In this document: positions 1-9,354 of the stretch, one piece after another
How the letters are laid out: each line of letters begins with the position of its first letter
Numbering within the stretch: the first letter of the stretch is position 1
DNA from: Posidonia oceanica
Taxonomy: Eukaryota > Streptophyta > Magnoliopsida > Alismatales > Posidoniaceae
Direction: 5' to 3'
DNA: 64,000 bases
Assembly (NCBI GenBank): GCA_037176725.1
Contig: JAZBRS010000023.1
Coordinates: 25,663,001-25,727,000, forward strand
The notes under the pieces: generated by a model
Told to the model about the DNA's origin: nothing
The model's database searches: none
Seen by the model: only the letters and a program-made list of their open reading frames with translations
Position numbers and translations under genes: made by a program

Positions 1-1746
1 GCCACTACCCCCTTAGAACCTGCTAGAATCACCCCTCCAGTTGCTAGAAGGAGCCAACCTAAAGCCGACCTAACCTCTCAGCTTAAGAAGGTCAAAGCCG
101 ACATCTCCATCTGGGATTTGATCCACACTTCTGCCGAACACCGCGAGGCTTTCCTTCGCGTGTTCCAGGCTGCTCGTGTGTCCCAATCCATTGAGCCTTC
201 TGCCTTGGAGAGCATGGTTGGGTTGATTGCGGAGCCCCAGGTCATCTCTTTTACGAGTGATGAGCTGCCTCCGGCGGGGATTAATCACAACCAGCCCCTA
301 TTCGTCACGGTGCAGTTCAAAAGCTTTCGCATTCCCCTAACACTGGTTGATAACGGGTCAGGCCTTAACGTCTGCCCCTTGCGTATAGCAACCAAGCTCG
401 GATTCAAAGCCGAGGACATCACACCAGCTGTGAAAGGAATGACTGCTTTTGACAACACTCACCATGATGCTCTAGGGATTCTGATTATTCCTCTTGCTAT
501 CGGTCCGGTCGTCTTCGACGTAGAATTCTATGTCGTCGACTTGAAGCCTAACTTCAATCTTCTGCTTGGGCGCCCTTGGCTCCACAAGCATCAGGTCCTT
601 CCTTCGACCCTCCATCGAATGATAAAGTACCATCGTGGCGATGATGTCATCGTCGTCATGGCGGAGAACTTTGAGAAGGAGCGGATTGAAGCAGTTTCTC
701 CCGTGTCTTCGCAATCTATCCCGTTTGACCCCGAGACTTCTGAAGCTCTTTATCGCGTTAATCGGTGCGAGCCGGTTAACTTCGTTCCTGATCTTGAACG
801 TGTCAACTCCTTGACCATTCACAGCAACCCCTTCCGAATGGTCGAGAATGTATGCCACAGGTGGGGTTACACAAAGGGTACGCCGCTCGGGCGTCACGGC
901 CAAGGGATCGCAGAGCCGATCGTAGCAGTGGAGCGAAGGAAATCGGAAGGCCTCGGCTATGAACCCAAGCTCAACGAAGATCACTGCTTCCAGCTCAAGG
1001 ACCATGCACCAGCCATCCCCAGAGACCTCACTAACTTTACCAATGCAGGAAATCTGGGACCATCCGACGATCAAGCCACGGCGCCGACAGAGGATTGGGT
1101 GTGTGTTGAGGACTACTACTCGGATGAGGAGCAGTCTGGTACAACAGAGGCAGTCCCAATCGGCACAGCAGAAACAGTAGTCAGAGTAGATGCCCCACAG
1201 TCAGTCTATTCAGCTTTCCCTCTGGCAGAAACAGCAGGCAGCTCAGTAGGCCCTGTGGCAGATGCAAGTTCCCAATCTTTTGCAACCACATCAGCTTCTC
1301 AAGATCAATCAGCGGCAGTGCAGGAGTCAGAGACACTCCTTCTGGCAGAATCAAGCATGCTACCAGCGGTCACAGCAACATCAGTGCCACTGTCCCTATC
1401 TCTGGAGGGACAGTCAATCAACTCAGTCAGCAGCGCGGCTCAGCCCGCTTCAGCAGCCACATCTCCAGGAATGCAGCAGGCGCAGTCCGCTTCGCATCCT
1501 CCCGACAACCAGCAGCAGCTCTCATGGCAAGACCCCATGGCGTCAGAGGCTGCACTCTCTCAGTTACGGCCCGATACAAAAGGCCAACTGAGCACTACAC
1601 TCTCCGGGCCCTTGAGCCCTCTGAAGAGCACCCCTGCTAACTCTCCAACAGTGACCCTGGCAGCATATCCATCTATGGCACCGCTGATTTGTCTATTTGG
1701 GCCTTCTACATCAGAGTTGCCGCCATCGGACGCGCCCGTGAACTAG
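1..1746 (+). pseudogene. E1 protease region with G-patch-like motif (Pol polyprotein, interrupted)
   Basis: The frame is open from base 1, so the true start is off-window. This is the aspartic protease that cleaves the Gag-Pol polyprotein. The catalytic motif reads LVDNGSGLNV with its Asp codon at 349-351; DNGS instead of DTG/DSG is usual in Tat/Ogre elements. The flap/C-terminal part LLGRPWLHKH follows at about 565-600. About 850-960 encodes a glycine-rich segment (WGYTKG, LGRHGQGIAEPI, GLGY) that resembles a G-patch. After it come an acidic stretch (EDYYSDEEQ) and a Ser/Ala/Gln-rich linker. The frame ends at TAG 1744-1746; E2 has CAG at the matching codon and the same frame continues beyond, so this is a nonsense change rather than a natural end. 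Confidence 0.88.
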
Positions 1747-1749
1747 ATC

Positions 1750-2553
1750 ATGCAGATTCCAAGGGCAGCAATCCGTCTTGCAGCCGGGCCAGTGCCGCAA
1801 GCCCCCGGCGCCTACTACGTCGACTCCCCCTCGGACGAGGAAGAAGGAGTGGCGATAGAAGCCCAGGTCGATTCTTGGATGTCTGACTTAGAGCTACTCT
1901 ATCAAGAACAGATCAAGTCGATAGCAGAAGACCTGGCAGAGCATCAAGCCGCAGAAAGGAAAGGGAAAGCTGTGGTTACGGACCCTCCTCTGCAAGAAGA
2001 CCATGCCTCTATCATGGTCCTAGAAGAAGACTCAGCAGCGCCGGACTCCCCTAGACCAGATGAGCTCATTACTCTCCGATCAGAAGGCGGGTCTAGGTGG
2101 TTTGTGCAACACATGCCTCATTCGAGTAGCATGGCGAGCGGCAATGCCCAAATCAGCCGCCAGTCCGGCATACCCTCCCCAAGCACACTGGAAGACCCAG
2201 AGGAGGAAGCATCAGCAGTGCAAGCAGCAGCAGTAACAGAGCAGATAGCAGAATCAGTAACAGAGCTGTCAGCAGCCCCAGCAGCAGAACAGTTAGCAGC
2301 ATCAACAGCAGAATCAGCAAGGCCCTCAGCAGAGTCAGCAGAGCACCCAGCAGAATCAGTCAGGCCAGAGCAAACAGCAGAAGGAGTTGCTGGGACGGAG
2401 GTCGCGCACCGAGGCTACAAGAACACTAGAGTAAGCGTGACCATCCTGAAGCGTCACCAGGGCCAAGCAGCGGAACACATGCACTCTTTCGACATCACAA
2501 GTCCTTCCTTTGAAAAAGAGATCCTTTCGGAACTTATTGCCTTTGGAGAGTAG
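1750..2553 (+). pseudogene. E1 Pol linker between protease and RT
   Basis: This continues in the same frame after the TAG at 1744. It encodes an acidic, low-complexity linker: a conserved segment with YYVDSPSDEEEG, then an Ala/Glu/Ser-rich stretch (about 2215-2395) made of repeated AES/AEQ-like words, then a conserved ending with YKNTRVSVTILK. No enzyme domain is recognisable. It stops at TAG 2551-2553, where E2 has GAG. The spacer between protease and RT is long in this family and varies most between the three copies. Confidence 0.75.
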
Positions 2554-2565
2554 GATGATACGGGC

Positions 2566-3642
2566 ATGGATGAGACTGATGAATCATTGCCCGAGTTCCG
2601 GCCCTACGACGACGACCCAGAAGGCCCCAACCTCCATGTTGAAGAAGAAACAGAGGTTGTCAACATCGGCACAGCTGAGGAAGTAAGAGAAGTTCGTATC
2701 AGTGCCCAGCTGTCCTCCCAGGCTCGAGCAGAGTTCATCGCGTTCCTGAAAGAATATGCGGATGTCTTCGCCTGGAGTTACGAGGATATGGTCGGCCTTG
2801 ACATAGAAGTAGTGGTGCACAATCTGCCCTTAAACCCGGATGCCAAGCCAGTGAAGCAGAAACTAAGAAGATGGCGACCACAGTGGCTGCTCATGATCAA
2901 AGAAGAGATAATGAAGCAGCTCAGGGTCAACTTTCTGAAGGTCGTTCTTTATCCTGAATGGCTGGCAAACATTGTACCTGTGCCCAAGAAAGATGGCCGA
3001 ATCCGGATCTGTATCGACTATAGGGACCTGAACAAGGCAAGTCCCAAGGACGACTTTCCATTGCCTCACATTGATGTCCTAGTCGACAATACAGCAGGCC
3101 ACAAGATGCTCTCCTTCATGGACGGCTTTTTTGGATACAATCAAATCAAAATGGCAGAAGAGGACATGGAAAAGACTTCATTCATCACCCCTTGGGGAGT
3201 CTTCTGCTACCAAGTCATGCCGTTCGGCCTGAAAAATGCTGGTGCGACCTATCAGAGGGCCATGACTGCGCTGTTCCATGACCTCATGCACCAAGAAGTA
3301 GAGGTCTATGTAGACGACATGATTGCAAAAACCAAAGAGCCTGAAGATCATCTTACCTGTCTCAAAAAGCTCTTTGACCGTCTACGGAAGTACAAGCTGC
3401 GCCTGAATCCCAAGAAGTGCGTATTCGGGGTGTCGTCTGGCAAATTGCTCAGCTACATTGTTAGCCAAAGGGGGATTGAGGTGGACCCGTTGAAAGCACA
3501 AGCCATCGTGGACATGCCACCCCCCAGGACTGAAAAAGAAGTCAGAAGTCTGCTTGGGCGTTTACAATATATTAGCCGCTTCATTGCACAGCTTACGCCC
3601 ATCTGCGAGCCCATATTCAAGCTCTTGAAGAAGAATGCGTAG
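2566..3642 (+). pseudogene. E1 reverse transcriptase domain
   Basis: This RNA-dependent DNA polymerase would copy element RNA into DNA in the particle. The pre-RT segment (EYADVFAWSYEDMVGLD) and KQKLRRWRPQW lead into the fingers/palm with PVPKKDGRIRICIDYRDLNK, DFPLPHIDVLVD, FITPWGVFCY and MPFGLKNAGATYQ. The catalytic YVDD box is at 3307-3318. FFGYNQ (about 3127-3144) replaces the usual FSGYNQ, which E2 keeps. The frame is the same as the preceding segment and ends at TAG 3640-3642, where E2 has CAA. All RT motifs are present, so damage here is mainly by stops. Confidence 0.93.
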
Positions 3643-4884
3643 ATTCACTGGAGCGAGGAGTGTCAGGCTGCATTTGCCATGATCAAGCAGCTGTTGATCA
3701 AGCCTCCTGTCCTGGTCCCGCCCACACCAGGGAGACCTTTGCTTCTCTACCTTTCTACCACGCAGCATTCCATGGGCGCCGTCTTGGGCCAACATGATGA
3801 ATCTGGTAGAAAGGAGCGCGCCATCTATTACCTGAGCAAGAAATTTAATGAATGCGAAGCCAGGTACAGTACACTAGAGAAGACCTGTTTGTCCCTTGTC
3901 TGGGCTGCACAGAAACTAAGGCACTACATGATGGCATACCCAGTTCAGCTCTTATGCCGGCATGATCCTATCAAGTTCCTTTTCCAAAAGCCGGCCATGG
4001 TGGGCAGATGTGCTAAGTGGTAGGTGTTATTGTCTCAGTACGACATCACCTTTGTCACACAGAAATCCATGAAGGGTCAGGCCATGGCAGACCATCTTGC
4101 TGACCTTCCTCTGCCTGAATACCAACCCCTCCAGACACAGTTCCCTGATGAAGACATTCTCTTTGCAATGGAGGACTCTGAGCAGAAAAATCCTGAGAAA
4201 CAAGAGGAATGGCAGCTCTACTTTGATGGTGCAGTCAACAAAAAGGGCCGAGGCGTAGGCGCAGTGCTGACCACGCCCCAGGGACAGATGATTCCCTTCG
4301 CGAGGAAGCTGACTTTCTCATGCACAAACAATGAAGCGGAGTATGAAGCATGCATCCTAGGGTTGAAAGTCGCCCTCGAACATGAGGCGCAGAAGCTGCA
4401 TGTGCACGGTGATGCCATGCTGGTAATTTCTCAAGTGAACGGCGACTGGAGGACAAAAGATCCCAAGCTTGTGCCGTATCACGAACACCTGCTGAGGCTG
4501 ATGGAAGAATTTAAGAGCGTCCGCTTCACATACCTAAACAGAGCAAAGAATGTGTATGCAGACGCACTAGCAACCCTAGCATCCTGGCTCACCATTTCAG
4601 AAGATAGCACAGTGGATGTATCAGTCACTCGCATCGAGCAGCCTGCATACTGCATGAGCATAGAAGAAGCGGATCCAGCAGAGGGGCAGCCCTGGTATCA
4701 AGATATAAAATCCTTTCTGGAGTCTGGTAGCTTTCCTCCTGATACCACGGCAACAGACAAAAGAACTTTGGCGCGTCTGGCGTCAAAGTATGTGTTAGGG
4801 GCCGGGCAGCTGTACAGAAGGTCATACAATCAGATGCTACTGCACTGCCTGAACAAATCGGAGGCTGACACGCTGATGCTTTAG
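3643..4884 (+). pseudogene. E1 RNase H plus second archaeal-type RNase H
   Basis: Two RNase H-like modules follow RT in the same frame. The first (about 3680-4110) is the Ty3-type module attached to RT: LLLYLSTTQHSMGAVL, then AIYYLSKKFNECE and LEKTCLSLVWA. TAG 4021-4023 interrupts it; E2 has CAG there. The second (about 4205-4590) matches the archaeal-type RNase H acquired by the Tat lineage: WQLYFDGAVNKKGRGVGAVL, NNEAEYEACILGL, HVHGDAMLVISQV and YADALATLAS, with the Asp/Glu/Asp/Asp positions intact. These degrade the RNA strand during reverse transcription. The segment ends at TAG 4882-4884; E2 has CAA. Confidence 0.88.
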
Positions 4885-5933
4885 GTGCATGCGGGGACCT
4901 GTGGCCCGCACATGAATGGCATCCTCCTGGCCAAGAAGATCATGCTGCAAGGATATTTCTGGCAAACCATGGAAGCCGACTGCTGCCGGTTCGTGCGCAG
5001 ATGTCATAACTGTCAGATCCATGGCAACTTCATCAAGGCCCCTCCGCATCAGCTGCACAACATGTCTTCGCCATGGCCTTTCTCCACCTGGGGGATCGAT
5101 GTCATCGGCGCCATCCACCCTGCTACTTCAAATGGTCATCGTTACATTCTGGTAGCGATCGTTACTTTACCAAGTGGGTGGAAGCAGCTTCTTACAAGAC
5201 AGTCACCGCTGCAGCAACAGAAAAATTTATCAGAAACAACATTATTGCCCGGTATGGGGTCCCGCACTCTATCATCTCTGATAACGGCTCAAACTTTATT
5301 GCCAAAAGGATCGAGGAATTCCTGCAGAGTCTCAAGATCAAGCATCATCGATCCTCGCCCTATCGGCCACAGATGAACGGAGCAGTGGAGTCTGCAAACA
5401 AGAACATTGTCAAAATCCTGAAGAAAATGGCAGAAACCCACAAGGATTGGCACGACAAGCTCCCGTACGCACTCTGGGCGTACAGGACATCAATCCGGAC
5501 CTCTACATGAGCCACCCTGTACTCTTTGGTGTATGGAATGGAAGCGGTGTTACCTGTTGAAGTAGAGATCCCCTCTCTGCGGATCCTGCGGGAAGCTGAG
5601 TTGGAAGAGGCAGAATGGGTCGAAGACCGCTGCATCCAACTGAACTTAATTGATGAGCGCAGACTGCAAGCTATGCACAACGCTCACTGCTATCAGAAGC
5701 GGATGGCCAGAGCATTCTTGAAAAAGGTCCAGCCCAGAAACTTTCAGCCAGGGGACCTTGTCTTGCGCGCCATTCATTTGCCTGATGGTCGAGGGAAATT
5801 CCGACCCAATTGGCGTGGCCCCTTTGTGGTCAAGCAGATCTTTTCGGGAGGCGCTGTAACTCTTGAAGATATGGACCGGGTTGAGCAGTCTGAGCCCGTC
5901 AACCTCTGCTATCTGAAGAAGTACTATCAGTAG
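4885..5933 (+). pseudogene. E1 integrase (frameshifted)
   Basis: This integrase would insert the cDNA into the chromosome. The N-terminal HHCC zinc finger is visible (HAGTCGPH ... CHNCQ, about 4888-5025). The catalytic core has Asp in WGIDVIG (about 5094), Asp in ISDNGSNF (about 5280) and Glu in MNGAVESANK (about 5389). One base is missing near 5158-5165 relative to the family, so the reading frame moves by one. TGA at 5508-5510 replaces a Gly codon (GGA in E2). The C-terminal part carries the usual GKFRPNWRGPFVV segment and ends with YLKKYYQ at the natural stop 5931-5933. No chromodomain follows. Confidence 0.9.
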
Positions 5934-7426
5934 CCGAAAGCGGCCCCGTTGCAGATGCCCTTCTCCCACTCGCGCTTGCATTCTCGCCTCCTTGCTTCAT
6001 CTTTATTTCAAATCATCATCATCATCCTTTCAACTCTTGCATCCCTTCCTTTCAAATCATCATCGTCATCCTCTCAAGCATTGTACCTTCGGCCCGGTGA
6101 TGACAACCGGAAGTGCTTGCCTACTCTGGAAAGAGTCACCCTGCCTCACCTGGCACTACTCAGATGTCTTAGCTAGTGAGGGAGCCACCACCAACGAGGA
6201 CAGGCGAACCGCCTAATCTCGCAAGGACATACACCTCTGAGGGAGAAAAAATGTTAGGATGTGAGTCTGGAAAAAGTGAGAGTAGACACCTAGGCTTGGG
6301 CACATCCAAGGAACAGAAGACGAAGACAGAAGCCGGCCCTAGAGATAGGGGTGTGCAGTCTAACCCTGCTCCTTCTACCCATCACACAACAGACCCAAAG
6401 CCTAAATCCATTACAATCCAAGCACCCTTCTTTTGCCACCAAAATGGGGATAGCAAAAGCCTGAAAAAAAAAAAGAGAGAAAAGCAAAACAACAAGCAAA
6501 AAAAGAGATAGAACAAAAACCCAAAAAAAAAAAGGGAAAAAAGCAAGCAAAGCAAAAAACAAAAAAGAAGAAAAAAGGCAAAATGTAGCCCAAAAAACAC
6601 AGGCACCATTATCCCCCATACCTCACTAGAGATCCCCAGCATGTCAAGCCTAAAAGGGTCTACCACATCCTCCTAAGAGCAAACACTCACCTTCTCCTAG
6701 CTAGGGGCAGAGAAAGACTGCACACCTATGAGGGAGAAATCAATCAAAAAAAAAAGAGCTGAAAGAATAGGTGTAGGTCCTGAGAGCGCGGCCAGTAGCC
6801 TGTCCTCACCACACCACCACCTGTATAATGCCAACAACCCGTTCCGGAGCGCCACCAGCAAGCCAAGAGTCTAGGTAGGGCCCAGTGAGTTAGGGACCAC
6901 TCCCTTCCTTTGCAGCAGGCACCAAAGCACTCTGTATGCTGAGGGCATCCAAGCATACTCACCTATCCAAGTATACTCATCTATCCAAGCGTACTCATCC
7001 ATCTAAGCATACTCACCCATCCAAGCATAATACTCATCATCATAAGCACAGCACTTGCATCCTGCATACGAGCATCCTCTTTCATTCCTTTCCTCTTCCA
7101 CCAATCTCTCCGCTCTGCAACACGCTCAGGCCCTGAGGCAGTACTTCTCCCCAGCAGAGCGCATCAACGACACTCAAGCTGCGCCGGTCCAGATCTCCTG
7201 CCGGCCCTCGCCCCCGCATTCGCCGGACTGCTGCAAATTCCCTTTGTTTATCTATGCTTAACTGCCATGTTCTGTTATCAACTGCTGAACGCATATGGAA
7301 CTACTTTATCAGCCTCAAATTCTGCTTTCTATCAAAGAATATACGCCTGCGAGATCTGACTGTTTATTGATAGCAGGTACTTTCAAGCTTCTGCAGCTAT
7401 CTGCCTGTCCCTCTGCAATCAGTGTA
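5934..7426 (+). other. E1 spacer between integrase and extra ORF
   Basis: This is non-coding sequence with counterparts in E2 (35466-36827). About 6465-6590 is a long purine-rich, A-dominated tract on the + strand. A conserved phrase around 6175-6190 (tgagggagccacca) recurs in E2 at about 35770. The segment could carry signals for expressing the downstream ORF, but I see no convincing promoter. Confidence 0.6.
6949..7030 (+). repeat. 18-bp short tandem repeat
   Basis: There are four to five copies of an 18-bp unit resembling ccaagcatactcacctat, each with one to three changes. It lies in the E1 spacer upstream of the extra ORF. I did not see it in the equivalent part of E2, so it is a local amplification. 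Confidence 0.75.
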
Positions 7427-8629
7427 ATGGGCTTTCCTACTCTGCTAACTCCTGCACACTGCTCGGAAGCCCTGCGAGAATGGATCAGCAGGCTCACTTT
7501 ACAAGACTGTGAACAGCTGTGCCTGTGGGGCATACCAACTAAGCTGCTGAAGGCTGCTGATGTGGAGGTCAGCCGTCACCTTCTGTGTGCCACCGCAAGA
7601 TTCTGGAAACCGGCGCACCATGTCTTTCGCTTTGGAAAAACTGAGCTGACACCTACACTGGAAGAGGTGCGTCGGATCTGCGGCTTTTCCAAGATCCTGG
7701 GGCCGCTTGTTTTCATGAGGCGAGATGGATATCTCAAGGTCCTGAGCCAGCTAACTGGGCTCTCCACTCGAATCTGCCAACAGAAACTAATCTGCACCAG
7801 TGGGCCTGAACCTATGCTTCGCCTTGCGCACTTCGATGATATCATGAACAAGCGCGCAGAACTCGGAGATGAGCTATGGCTCCGAGGATTTGTTATCCGC
7901 TTCCTAGGCGAGCTGATCTTTACTCATGGCCGACTAACGGTGGCCATTGAGGTTGCAGAAATTGCATTAGCTGTGGTGACCCAGCACATAGACCTGGCAC
8001 CAGTTGTCCTGGCAGAGACCTATCGCGGGCTGGACCGCATCTCTCATCGCTGCCGCCACTTCCACGGTTGCGGAGCACTCATACAAGTCTGGCTAACCGC
8101 ACACTTAGAAATGGACCTTCTGCGCCCTCAAGTGCATGCTTTCGAAGCCTACTGCAGCAGCGCCTGTGCCAAGACAGAAAAGAGCGTCAAAGAAGAGTAC
8201 GAGAGGCTGTCAGCACTGACTGACGACGCTGTAATCTGGCGCATCGTCCCCTCTGCAGCAGAGCCATTCACTGTCTTCTTCAGCGCGCGTGACATGCGGC
8301 TGATCATTCTTCCAGGTTTCACAGCAGGCGTAGAGTACCATCCAATCAGGGTCATGCGCCAGTTTGGCTTCCAGCAGGGCGCCTTCGTTGACAGTACAGC
8401 GCCCCAGCTTCTACAGATGTACCCTCTCAGCACAACTGCCCCAACCAAGAAGCTTGCTAGTCTGATGCAGCATGGGGTCCAATCTACAGACATTGCAGCT
8501 GTGAGAGGTGTACGATGCACCCCTGAGTATGAAGCTGAAGTCCGACAGCTCTGGCCTATCACTGAAATTCCGCCAGGCGGCCCTTTGTTTCCCGACTCCC
8601 GGCAGTCGAAGAAGGCCCGGGTTGACTAG
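7427..8629 (+). CDS. E1 extra ORF, plant-mobile-domain/DUF7745-like protein, intact
   Basis: This is a 400-residue protein encoded between integrase and the 3' LTR. I chose ATG 7427 because the homologous ORF in E2 starts at the same MGFPTL and has the same 401-codon length; the frame is open further upstream to 7295, but that part is not conserved. Recognisable blocks are HHVFRFGKTELTPTLEEVRRICGF compressed here as FRFGKTELTPTLEEV, then LRGFVIRFLGELIFTHGR, LAPVVLAETYRGLD and FHGCGALIQVWLTAHL. They match the fold family called plant mobile domain/DUF7745, which is found in plant transposons and in some host silencing-related proteins. The C-terminus is basic (SKKARVD). No membrane segment or catalytic motif is evident. 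It has no stop although E1 pol has six. Its function is unknown; a role in nuclear targeting or silencing evasion would be speculation. Confidence 0.8.
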   Translation: MGFPTLLTPAHCSEALREWISRLTLQDCEQLCLWGIPTKLLKAADVEVSRHLLCATARFWKPAHHVFRFGKTELTPTLEEVRRICGFSKILGPLVFMRRDGYLKVLSQLTGLSTRICQQKLICTSGPEPMLRLAHFDDIMNKRAELGDELWLRGFVIRFLGELIFTHGRLTVAIEVAEIALAVVTQHIDLAPVVLAETYRGLDRISHRCRHFHGCGALIQVWLTAHLEMDLLRPQVHAFEAYCSSACAKTEKSVKEEYERLSALTDDAVIWRIVPSAAEPFTVFFSARDMRLIILPGFTAGVEYHPIRVMRQFGFQQGAFVDSTAPQLLQMYPLSTTAPTKKLASLMQHGVQSTDIAAVRGVRCTPEYEAEVRQLWPITEIPPGGPLFPDSRQSKKARVD

Positions 8630-8932
8630 GCCCTTGTGCAACCATCATATGGTCTTCTTTCAGACTATGCTGTGCATTTCTGGCCTGCCACAGGCATTGT
8701 ACTCACCAAGCTTATCAATGAAAGACTGTTTCTGCTTTCTGCTTGCACATCAAGATTCTTTGCCGCATTGCATATCATTATCATCACCATCTTGGGCCCT
8801 CTAACCAGACTTGCAGACATCACAACGCAGCAAAGTCCTCAGCGCCCAATCTGGAGTCCGGAGCATCTACGGACCCGCGTCGTCGAGCTACGCCATCTGG
8901 CGTCCCCAGCTGGTCGTCCCCAGCCGGATCAT
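8630..8932 (+). other. E1 3' UTR, unique part
   Basis: This is short non-coding sequence after the extra ORF. It aligns loosely with E2 38031-38310. I see no gene or structured element here. Confidence 0.5.
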
Positions 8933-9165
8933 CATCCTCCTCAGCTGTTCATCCTCAGCTGAGTCCCTTGCGAGCTGGCACCCCAAACTGCTCGGCGAAA
9001 GGTCCGTCAACCTGTCATCCTCCTCAGCTGTTCATCCTCAACTGAGTCCCTTGCGGGCTGGCACCCCAAACTGCTCGGCGAAAGGTCCGTCAAGCTGACA
9101 TCCTCCTCAGCTGTTCATCCTCAGCTGAGTCTCTTGCGGGCTGGTACCCCAAACTACTCGTCTGA
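8933..9165 (+). repeat. 83-bp tandem repeat, about 2.8 copies
   Basis: Units start at 8933, 9016 and 9099 (exact 83-bp spacing). Each contains two CAGCTG words and ends with a conserved ctggcaccccaaactgctcg-type phrase. E2 has a single copy of that phrase (about 38313-38350), so the triplication is specific to E1 or was lost in E2. Confidence 0.85.
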
Positions 9166-9223
9166 CAAGCGCGACAATCTTATCATCGCTCTCTGCTTTC
9201 GGTGCCAAGGACGCGCTGGCCAA

Positions 9224-9250
9224 CCCCTGGTGTCATCCCGACACCAGGGG
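9224..9250 (+). other. Perfect 11-bp-stem hairpin in E1 3' UTR
   Basis: CCCCTGGTGTC (9224-9234), a 5-nt loop (atccc) and GACACCAGGGG (9240-9250) form a perfect stem. E2 has the same hairpin at 38412-38438 with one base pair exchanged on both arms (G-C in E1, A-T in E2). The pairing is seen directly; a role as an RNA structure is inference. Confidence 0.8.
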
Positions 9251-9292
9251 CATCTTTTGATCGCCCCTTGGTATCATTCTTTCCCTCTTTCC

Positions 9293-9317
9293 CCTATGAC
9301 ATTCCTGGCGTCATGGG
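9293..9317 (+). other. Second hairpin in E1 3' UTR
   Basis: CCTATGAC (9293-9300) can pair with GTCATGGG (9310-9317) across attcctggc, with one U-G type wobble. The E2 counterpart at 38481-38505 is a perfect 9-bp stem with a paired C-G to T-A exchange. Confidence 0.6.
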
Positions 9318-9354
9318 ATGATTTCTTCTCATCATTCCCTCATCTCCTCTTTAC

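Noticed and set aside
6290..6666. Phenylalanine-rich frames on the - strand
   Set aside because: They are the complement of the A/G-rich tract in the integrase-to-extra-ORF spacer, with no conserved protein.
7295..7426. 44-codon N-terminal extension of the extra ORF in E1
   Set aside because: It is not conserved in E2, whose ORF starts at the ATG equivalent to 7427.
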